DNA of 64,000 nucleotides from Imperialibacter sp. EC-SDR9 (GTDB lineage: Bacteria > Bacteroidota > Bacteroidia > Cytophagales > Cyclobacteriaceae). The notes below the pieces were generated by a model. The model had not been told where the DNA came from. It worked only from the letters and a program-made list of their open reading frames with translations, and did not search any database. The position numbers and the translations under genes are program-made. Below are positions 58,501 to 64,000 of the stretch, one piece after another (position 1 is the first letter of the stretch; every line of letters begins with the position of its first letter). The stretch lies in assembly GCF_902498805.1 (NCBI RefSeq), contig NZ_LR701580.1, positions 154,449-218,448 of the forward strand. The letters run 5' to 3'.

Positions 58501-59054
58501 AAATTTTGCCCATCAGCAATTAAAGCTGGCGATGTGTCGGTGCTTCCTGTATTTGTTCCCGCAGTTCCGCCAGTAGCATCACTGAAGTCGTCGTTGAGAA
58601 AATACACAGCGTCAAAATCTGAGTTCCATACACTGGTAACAGAGGGGTCTGCTGACACTGAACAATTTCCATAGAACATGTAGATATCTGTATCAACTGT
58701 ATTACTCAGCGTGGGGATTCTCACCCAGGCCACATATTCGCCTGTCGCAGGATCATACGACTCAATTTGGTGATCCAGCAGGGTTGCACCTGCCTGGTCA
58801 GCGCCAAAAATGATGTCGTAGCCAGTAGCATCTTCAACGTGTCCTCCGTTGCCTACCGATCTTAAATCCAAATCGGCGGTGGCTCCCATGAACCTGATCA
58901 TGACGGGGAAGTCAGTTAATGGGCTTGCACCCATTACTTCAGATGCATCGATAGTAATTCGCTTGCCATAGCCAAACCCTTCAGTCTGGGAAAAGACTTC
59001 TGTTGAAAACGCAAGCAAGAAAAAAATAGAAAAAGCTCTACAGATATAAGACAC
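55545..59054 (-). CDS. T9SS type A sorting-domain protein with DUF2341 and LamG-like domains
   Basis: The 1169-residue secreted protein starts at GTG 59054 (MSYICRAFSIFFLLAFSTEV). It has a DUF2341 domain (GKRITIDASEVMGASPLTDF; residues about 25-120), a LamG/concanavalin-type region (AYTSTFTGTEQYMYGHT, WNYVALTWNGTTCSVYVNGQ), a second LamG-like part (SWSFFIVYNVASGNIGTFLS) and YTMDDPVNGDYDFEVAGIGR. The C-terminus has VELLSFSATAANSQVTLEWATGSELNNDFF then the T9SS domain SSLTIYPNPSSNRFKLKG, ending SYRLVKL. It is exported and attached to the surface or released, probably binding polysaccharide. Gene order gives no clue to its partner. Confidence 0.9.
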   Translation of the reverse strand: MSYICRAFSIFFLLAFSTEVFSQTEGFGYGKRITIDASEVMGASPLTDFPVMIRFMGATADLDLRSVGNGGHVEDATGYDIIFGADQAGATLLDHQIESYDPATGEYVAWVRIPTLSNTVDTDIYMFYGNCSVSADPSVTSVWNSDFDAVYFLNDDFSDATGGTAGTNTGSTDTSPALIADGQNFGVNDYVQIPSSSIATGQGTISIWAYTSTFTGTEQYMYGHTSNPSGFADRIQLYTDDGAGGLDLGFGNNHNLEQGIVTLAADVWNYVALTWNGTTCSVYVNGQLEHTEAYGGLGTLESYLDIGNDGRANAARNEGWNGDLDHARLSNEVFSASWIETEYNNQRENATFYSTSGEFNASRTFYSFASGAWESNSSWSFTPDGSSGAVGAGVFPKRTDNAVIQNGHTITIDNVDDNGGCSQSPANLARANVGAFTGSTDQMFYHTGDIVVANGGTLTSSEEVMVEGYTLVENGGTLTVTEDIVNLGYFELAATANFTNTDDLILSGNSVTIIDNTSFGADDIYIDWTDATLCGSGIVNLGNGGADPTIQFFNGGSLDQVCADFSLTCSSNCGAFPITPTGSFITGNAGPGGVGNQNNNQLWLKANDLSLSDGVAVTSWPDVSGNALTAVSSGVGTEEPTFNANAVNTSLPSVSFDGGDFLNLGTPAGLNLIPGTDSWSFFIVYNVASGNIGTFLSKATATSGTRQYQYTFDGNTFTSFIGGNYGLGTINTADSWAIGAHINNTTAKNSWSDEAVNVSGGGVGTGTVTTTDVLVGARRGTATTTGFLLTGDIAEIAMYDGEVNTAQRIIIDNYLSAKYNIDISASGNDVYTMDDPVNGDYDFEVAGIGRAVDGSVHTDARGSGILRVWNPSDLDDGEFMFWGHDNAAISSTSKAIGTDVDGTEIEEKLSRNWIVTKAGDVGTVSISFDFSGVGGSPLGSNLRLLVDRDGDFSTNDVTPLAGTVSNKIAVFSGVSLQDGDRFSLGNTDVSVPLPVELLSFSATAANSQVTLEWATGSELNNDFFSVESSIDAQIWQEILQVKGAGTTSEKQTYRTVDHQPYPGKSFYRLKQTDFDGTVSYSQVEKVDFTLSSSLTIYPNPSSNRFKLKGSHDFNPSHVKIYNTAGQQIKPKVTVASGELMIDLVSYPSGVYILHFPTNGSLQSYRLVKL

Positions 59055-59411
59055 TTGAGGTATAAATTAGGTATTACCAAAAATTGAAACAACATCATTG
59101 CTGGCACTTTTCCATAAAGAATTCACAATTGAATACAATTTTAACTTCGAAAGTAACCCTTTTTACCGTCGACTTCAAATTTTAACCGCTAATAATAAAC
59201 CTTACCGTCGACTCCTTAAACTGATTCGACGACCTTCTTTTTAATTTCCCTACGTAAAACTTAACCATCAGTCATCTTGTAGCATTGCTTATGGCTTAGT
59301 GCAACCCTTTTATTTTATATCAGTCTATTTAGTTTACAATTGTGAAACATAGCTATTACTTTCACGTTAGTAAATCAAATAATTTGCAGACAACTCTGAA
59401 CATCAATAAGT
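59055..59411. promoter_or_regulatory. AT-rich intergenic region with a 12-nt direct repeat
   Basis: TTACCGTCGACT occurs at 59163-59174 and 59202-59213, 39 bp apart, in the gap between the divergent T9SS gene and the PadR gene. The site is a candidate PadR or other regulator target. No coding ORF and no exact TAnnTTTG box were recognised here. Confidence 0.45.
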
Positions 59412-59750
59412 ATGCAAAGAATCAACCTCGGCGAATTTGAAGAGCTTGTATTGCTGATAACGGCGGTGCTGCATGACAACGCTTATGGGATCAGTGTATT
59501 ACAGGAAATAGAAGCTCAAACCGGACGGCAGATCAATATTAGTGCAGTGCATTCAGCACTCGACAGGCTTGAGCAAAAGGGGTACCTGAAATCATACCTG
59601 GGGGGTGCAACGAATGAAAGAGGCGGGCGGAGAAAAAGGCTTTTTTCTGTAACGGCAAGTGGCGCAAAAGCGCTTTCGGACGTGAAGGAAATGCGCAACA
59701 CTCTCTATGATCAAATTCCGAAGGTGACGTTGGATTTAAATTTTGTATGA
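59412..59750 (+). CDS. PadR-family transcriptional regulator
   Basis: The 112-residue protein is a winged-helix PadR regulator. LGEFEELVLLITAVLHDNAY (helices 1-2), AVHSALDRLEQKGYLKSYLG (recognition helix) and RGGRRKRLFSVTASGAKALSD (wing) are typical. Regulators of this group usually precede a permease with the permease-prefix domain, as here. Its stop overlaps the permease start by ATGA (59747-59750), so the two genes form a coupled unit and the regulator probably controls both. Confidence 0.92.
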   Translation: MQRINLGEFEELVLLITAVLHDNAYGISVLQEIEAQTGRQINISAVHSALDRLEQKGYLKSYLGGATNERGGRRKRLFSVTASGAKALSDVKEMRNTLYDQIPKVTLDLNFV

Positions 59751-62374
59751 CCAAACAGCACTTACCGGAGCCACCCGGCTGGGCCTTGAAATTACTGCAT
59801 TGGTACTGCAAGCCAAGCTACCTGGAAGCTATCGAAGGTGACCTCTACGAGCTTTTTGACTTGCGTTGCCAAAGTGCAGGAGAGAAAGCTGCAAGAAGAG
59901 GGTTCGCCTGGGATGTGCTAAGGTTCTTCAGGTGGAAATACATAAAAGGACTGGAAAACTCAAAACGACTAAATCAATTCGACATGTGGAAAAACTACTT
60001 TAAAATCTCACTAAGGAGCCTTTGGAGACAAAAGTTTTACTCCTCCATCAATATAATGGGCCTTTCGGTTGGCATAGCATGTTGCTTGCTTATCATCATT
60101 TACATCAAGCACGACCTGAGCTATGATAGGTTTTGGAGGGAAGGTGACCGTATTTACAGAATTGCGATCAATGATCGTGGGCCTTACACACCCACACGGC
60201 TGGGTGCATTGCTGAAAAGCGACTATCCAGAGGTAGAGTCATACACGAGGCTCAATGGCCTTTATGATTTTTCGTTTGCGATTGGGGATAATGTCTTCTC
60301 GGAGCCGGGAGGCAGCCTGGCCGACTCCACAGTGTTTGATGTGTTTGACGTCAAGTTCATTGAGGGAACGCCGCGGGGAGCACTTTCCGAACCCAACACA
60401 GTCGTGTTGACGAAAAGTGTAGCCGATAAGTATTTTCCTCATGAAACTGCGGTTGGAAAGATAATCAAGTCGTCAGGTGATGCAGTGAAAATTACAGCAG
60501 TGGTGGAAGATCCGCCGATCAATAGCCACATGCCGTTTAAATACCTGGTGGCCATGCCCCATGAGTATTGGGTTACCACCGGTTGGTGGACTGGCAATAA
60601 TTTTTTTACCTATGTTAAGCTGGTGGAAGGTGCTTCGGAAGAGGCCTTTGAGGCTAAGATGCTTGATTTTATGCGCAAGCATATGGCTAAAGACCTGATG
60701 GAAACCTACCACTATGAGGACTTTGATGACTATCTCGCATCAGATGATTCCTATAGATTTACATTGGTGCCCATCCAAAGAATCCACCTGAACTATCCCA
60801 GGTTAACACTGGCCGAAAGCGCTGGCTCCATGGACAACGTTTATATTTTTTCGGCGGTAGCCTTCTTTATTTTACTTATCGCCTGCATCAATTTTATCAA
60901 CCTGAGTACGGCTCGATCAGGCAGTAGATCGAAGGAAGTGGGCATACGAAAGGTGCTTGGGTCGGTGAGGGGTGAGTTGATCAGACAGTTTATGGTAGAG
61001 TCATTTCTCATCAGCATTTTTTCGCTCGGTTTGGCTATTTTGCTCTCGCTCGTAGCGCTGCCATATTTCAACGACCTTTCGGGAAAGCAATTCCTGTCAA
61101 CAGATCTTATCACCGTTGAAAATATGCTTTGGTTGACACTGCTACTTACAGCTGTGGGTATCATTGCGGGCAGCTATCCTGCGTTGTATCTTTCTTCATT
61201 TAAGCCTGTGGCTGCTTTGAAAGGGGAGCTCAAGTCCGGTAAATCCGGGTCATTTTTGAGAAAGGCTTTAGTGAGTTTCCAGTTTGCGATATCCATTTTT
61301 CTGGTGATTGCCACCGTTATTGTGTACCAGCAGATCAACCATATGACCGATCAGAAGTTGGGCTTCAATTCGAGCAACACGATGGTGATCAAGGCCGGGT
61401 CAGCATTAAAAGACAGCGGCCCGTTTTTCAGGTCAAAGCTCCTTGAAAGTCCAAACATCGAGAGCGTGGCCACAAGCACTACCTACCCATCACAGTTTAT
61501 TGGCGACTGGGGTTATAGCACCGTGGGCGATGTGAAGGAGAACTATAGTCTTTACACGATGTTTGCTGATAGCTACTATTTGGAAACCATGGGAGTGGAG
61601 CTGGCTCAGGGTAGGTTCTTCTCAAGAGAGCTGGCGAGTGACACTGCCTCCATTGTGCTGAATGAGGCTGCCGTAAGAGAGCTGGGCTGGGACGACCCGA
61701 TCGGTCAGCGGCTCGAGAGAACTGAAGGGGTGTTCACAGTAATTGGCGTGGTGAAGGACTTTAATTTCTCCTCTCTTAAAAGAAAAATAGGAAGCCTGGC
61801 TATCAGGTATGACCCAGAAATTCACAAGACCAAGCGGGGCTCTGCCTATTACCTGGCGAGGGTTAATGGTAACTACCAGGAAACTGTCAACTACGTGAAT
61901 GAGCTTTGGGGCACCACTGCTCCCGAGGAGCCGTTCGACTATGACTTTGTCGATCAGGCATTTGCAAAGCTCTATGAGTCGGAGGCAAAGTTCGGAAAGA
62001 TATTTACTGTTTTTTCAGCGCTAGCCATTCTTATTGCCTGTCTGGGGCTGTTTGCCATGGCGGCTTACACGCTTGAGAAAAGGTTCAAGGAGATTGCAAT
62101 CAGAAAAGTGTTGGGGGCCAGCGTATTTTCCATTACCACGCTGGTGTTGTCTGACTTCACGAAGCTGATTCTCTTAGGCTCTGTGATAGCCGTGCCTTTT
62201 GCGTTCTATGTGATGGAGCAATGGCTGCAAGAGTTTGCCTACCGAATGGAATTGGGCATTTTAGTGTTTCTTATACCTGTTTTATCCGTTACGCTGTTAG
62301 CCTGGCTCACGGTTATTTATCAGTCGCTGAAAACAGCAACTGGCAACCCTGTTAACGCACTGAAGCAAGAATAA
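59747..62374 (+). CDS. MacB-like permease with permease prefix domain 2
   Basis: The 875-residue protein begins with the permease prefix domain (PEPPGWALKLLHWYCKPSYL, EAIEGDLYELFDLRC; residues about 5-70) and a hydrophobic segment, then the MacB core starting MWKNYFKISLRSLWRQKFYS. FINLSTARSGSRSKEVGIRK (about 395-415) and AYTLEKRFKEIAIRKVLGAS (about 770-790) are the two coupling helices. The extra N-terminal domain occurs with PadR regulators in Bacteroidota, as here. No ATPase gene is adjacent, so the ATP-binding protein must be encoded elsewhere. Its stop lies 20 nt before the terminator at 62393. Confidence 0.9.
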   Translation: MTKQHLPEPPGWALKLLHWYCKPSYLEAIEGDLYELFDLRCQSAGEKAARRGFAWDVLRFFRWKYIKGLENSKRLNQFDMWKNYFKISLRSLWRQKFYSSINIMGLSVGIACCLLIIIYIKHDLSYDRFWREGDRIYRIAINDRGPYTPTRLGALLKSDYPEVESYTRLNGLYDFSFAIGDNVFSEPGGSLADSTVFDVFDVKFIEGTPRGALSEPNTVVLTKSVADKYFPHETAVGKIIKSSGDAVKITAVVEDPPINSHMPFKYLVAMPHEYWVTTGWWTGNNFFTYVKLVEGASEEAFEAKMLDFMRKHMAKDLMETYHYEDFDDYLASDDSYRFTLVPIQRIHLNYPRLTLAESAGSMDNVYIFSAVAFFILLIACINFINLSTARSGSRSKEVGIRKVLGSVRGELIRQFMVESFLISIFSLGLAILLSLVALPYFNDLSGKQFLSTDLITVENMLWLTLLLTAVGIIAGSYPALYLSSFKPVAALKGELKSGKSGSFLRKALVSFQFAISIFLVIATVIVYQQINHMTDQKLGFNSSNTMVIKAGSALKDSGPFFRSKLLESPNIESVATSTTYPSQFIGDWGYSTVGDVKENYSLYTMFADSYYLETMGVELAQGRFFSRELASDTASIVLNEAAVRELGWDDPIGQRLERTEGVFTVIGVVKDFNFSSLKRKIGSLAIRYDPEIHKTKRGSAYYLARVNGNYQETVNYVNELWGTTAPEEPFDYDFVDQAFAKLYESEAKFGKIFTVFSALAILIACLGLFAMAAYTLEKRFKEIAIRKVLGASVFSITTLVLSDFTKLILLGSVIAVPFAFYVMEQWLQEFAYRMELGILVFLIPVLSVTLLAWLTVIYQSLKTATGNPVNALKQE

Positions 62375-62392
62375 GCTTTCTCAAAATTGAAC

Positions 62393-62420
62393 AAAAAAGG
62401 GGCCAACCAGCCCCTTTTTT
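62393..62420 (+). terminator. Intrinsic terminator of the PadR-permease unit
   Basis: AAAAAAGGGGC (62393-62403), 6-nt loop, GCCCCTTTTTT (62410-62420). Stem and T-run are perfect. On the minus strand the A-tract also reads as a T-run, so it can act in both directions. Confidence 0.92.
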
Positions 62421-62570
62421 GTTTTGTCGCAATTAAAGAGAGCAGGCGTCGCATCTTGCTGCTTGATTCCTATTGTGTATTTTAAATCCAAACTATACCA
62501 GGCTTTCGTATGTTGTAGTGACATGTTACCGCCGTTAACCTGTTAAGTATTTATCGAGTAATAAATAAAA

Positions 62571-63821
62571 ATGGTAACACCCCCGATTTCGAAGGATGAG
62601 AAGGCTCGTTTGGCCGATTTACTTTCCTACAACATTTTAGACACACCTGAAGAAGAGGAGCTCAATGAAATTGTGCAGTTAGCTTCAGAAATCTGCAATA
62701 AGCCCATCTCAACAATTACCTTGATTGACGAGAAAAGGCAATGGCACAAAGCCAGAAAGGGAATTGACGGCAGAGAAGGAGAGCGGGATTTCGCTTTCTG
62801 CGCTCATGCCATCCATGGCGATGATCTAATGATGGTGCCGGATGCTAAACAAGACGAGCGGTTTCACGACAACCCGCTTGTGGAAGGGGCCCCTCACATA
62901 AGGTTCTACGCCGGTGTTCCTCTCAAGTCGGCAAAGGGATTTAGCCTCGGAACTTTGTGTGTTATTGGAACCGAACCGACCACACTCAGTGAGGTTCAAC
63001 AACGGGCGCTGAAGATATTGGCCAAGCAGGTAGTCACCTATTTCGAGCTTCGGAAAAATAACCGTCACCTGACTGAGGCACTCAAAATTGTTGATAAACA
63101 GAAAGAAGAGCTTTCCTCCCACAACAAGACACTCACCAGACTGTTGTCGATCATTGGCCACGATTTGAAGGGGCCTGTAGAGAACTTGAAGCAGCTTTTC
63201 AGTCTTTTTGTGAGTGGGAAACTTTCTAAAGATGAAATAGATAGCCTGGCAGCCGATTTGAATGAGCGCCTCGAAAGCACCTCCGATCTGCTCGGAAACC
63301 TGCTTAGCTGGGCTACGAGCCAGCTCAACGATGCATCCTTACATTCAGACAAGTTTGACTTGCACGATATTGCTGAGGAACAACTTCACAGAATTAAGAG
63401 GAGTGCTGTTGCCAAGGGGAATAGCTTGTTGAATAAAGTAAAGAAAGGTTCCGTAATAACCGCTGATCGGGACATCATTAGGTTTGTGATTAGAAACCTG
63501 ATTGCAAATGCTAACAAGTTTACTTCAGAAGGCGCTATTTCAGTAGCCCTGGAAGAGAGTGAAGGCGTGAACAGGATTGTTGTGGAGGATACTGGCCAGG
63601 GAATGTCACAGGAAGCTATTAAATCCCTTTTTAACTGGAACGACAGGCGCACCACTACAGGAACCTCAGGAGAAAAGGGGTCAGGTCTTGGTTTGCTCAT
63701 TGTCGGGCAGTTCGCCAGTCAGTACAATGGGCGCCTTATCATTGAAAGCGAAGTGGGTAAGGGTACCAAAGTTGCTTTCGAAATGGCAAAAGACATCAAC
63801 ATGGTACCATCATTGGATTAG
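62571..63821 (+). CDS. GAF-domain sensor histidine kinase
   Basis: The 416-residue protein has an N-terminal GAF domain (residues about 25-160; FCAHAIHGDDLMMVPDAKQD, FYAGVPLKSAKGFSLGTLCV), a coiled-coil linker, a HisKA domain with the phospho-accepting His197 in LLSIIGHDLKGPVENLKQLF, and an HATPase domain with N box RFVIRNLIANANKF, G1 VVEDTGQGMS and G2 GEKGSGLGLL. No transmembrane segment is present, so it senses a cytosolic signal. No response regulator is next to it within the window. Confidence 0.93.
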   Translation: MVTPPISKDEKARLADLLSYNILDTPEEEELNEIVQLASEICNKPISTITLIDEKRQWHKARKGIDGREGERDFAFCAHAIHGDDLMMVPDAKQDERFHDNPLVEGAPHIRFYAGVPLKSAKGFSLGTLCVIGTEPTTLSEVQQRALKILAKQVVTYFELRKNNRHLTEALKIVDKQKEELSSHNKTLTRLLSIIGHDLKGPVENLKQLFSLFVSGKLSKDEIDSLAADLNERLESTSDLLGNLLSWATSQLNDASLHSDKFDLHDIAEEQLHRIKRSAVAKGNSLLNKVKKGSVITADRDIIRFVIRNLIANANKFTSEGAISVALEESEGVNRIVVEDTGQGMSQEAIKSLFNWNDRRTTTGTSGEKGSGLGLLIVGQFASQYNGRLIIESEVGKGTKVAFEMAKDINMVPSLD

Positions 63822-63883
63822 CCATACATAACCCAACGGCCTCCCAAATGCCCTGAATGCACCTTATAAAAATGTTGAACGAA

Positions 63884-63899
63884 ACCTCCTTACGGAGGT
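63884..63899. terminator. Short hairpin after the histidine kinase gene
   Basis: ACCTCC (63884-63889), TTAC loop, GGAGGT (63894-63899), followed by AGCTTTTCG. The T-run is short, so this is a weak terminator. The last 100 bases of the window contain only a six-codon ORF (ATG AAA AAA AAG AAA AGC stop) and no recognisable gene. Confidence 0.45.
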
Positions 63900-64000
63900 A
63901 GCTTTTCGAAATCCGTATCTTGAAGTGAATCATCAAACTTCAAATGTTATGAAAAAAAAGAAAAGCTAAGCCAGCGGTTCGTTCGTGAGTTGACCTTCCG

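Noticed and set aside
63949..63970. ATG followed by four Lys codons and Ser at the window end
   Set aside because: It stops after six codons and is not followed by a gene within the window.
1..64000. CRISPR arrays, tRNA or rRNA genes, prophage integrase
   Set aside because: No regularly spaced direct repeats, no cloverleaf with a GTTCGA loop in proper context, and no integrase or phage structural genes were seen.

Overview
The window is a stretch of a Bacteroidota chromosome, most likely a Cytophagales-type (marine/soil gliding clade) bacterium. Evidence: a type IX secretion (T9SS type A) C-terminal sorting domain on a 1169-residue surface protein, MacB/FtsX-like permeases with the PadR-linked permease prefix, a DUF5916/CBM9-like outer-membrane protein, PorT-like barrels, TAnnTTTG promoter elements, bacillithiol enzymes (YpdA, YfiT/BstA) and the carboxynorspermidine-type polyamine route. 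No rRNA, tRNA, CRISPR or prophage was seen; the gene order is mostly housekeeping with small accessory islands. The genus cannot be fixed from this sequence alone.

Layout. 1-2.6 kb: heptose kinase-like end, aspartate aminotransferase, recR, clpS. 2.8-5.7 kb: a sodium symporter, then a REP-associated tyrosine transposase (RAYT) bracketed by its palindromes, then a LigT-like RNA ligase gene preceded by three AT-rich palindromes. 5.9-9.4 kb: an alkyltransferase-like protein lacking the catalytic Cys, an SDR, YpdA, a vapBC module with a perfect operator, and YfiT. 9.4-11.1 kb: a tripartite hipBST-like toxin-antitoxin locus with three TGTGATT sites exactly 61 bp apart. 11.3-14.6 kb: two paralogous outer-membrane barrels around an OmpA lipoprotein, plus a frameshifted small membrane-protein gene on the other strand. 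14.7-18.6 kb: an ArsR-controlled SRPBCC/hydrolase operon and a TetR/sterol-desaturase divergent pair, each with clear operators. 18.6-26.7 kb: secreted hydrolases, peptidases and a glutamyl-Q tRNA(Asp) synthetase. 27-32 kb: a MacB-like permease and a DUF5916 protein. 32.3-36 kb: siroheme synthesis plus a siroheme nitrite/sulfite reductase, preceded by a leader ORF and an intrinsic terminator that look like an attenuator. 36.2-39.3 kb: another permease and an XRE regulator. 39.5-44.4 kb: a probable stress operon (Dps, Cys-less ArsC/Spx-like protein, UspA, symporter, GNAT, alanine-racemase-like enzyme). 44.4-49 kb: LOG protein, M20 peptidase, and the two polyamine genes nspC and carboxynorspermidine synthase. 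49.2-51.8 kb: a roughly 1-kb tandem duplication carrying an uncharacterised small secreted protein, a possible coupled small ORF, and a truncated copy of the neighbouring 2OG-Fe(II) oxygenase. 52.6-55 kb: cydAB. 55.5-59 kb: the T9SS protein. 59.4-63.8 kb: PadR plus permease, and a GAF histidine kinase.

The strongest candidates for something undescribed are the leader-peptide attenuator upstream of the sulfite/nitrite reductase operon, the duplicated small-ORF/secreted-protein cassette at 49.2-51.2 kb, the helically phased operator array of the hipBST locus, and several unassigned tandem operators. All are read from sequence by eye; no database search was possible.
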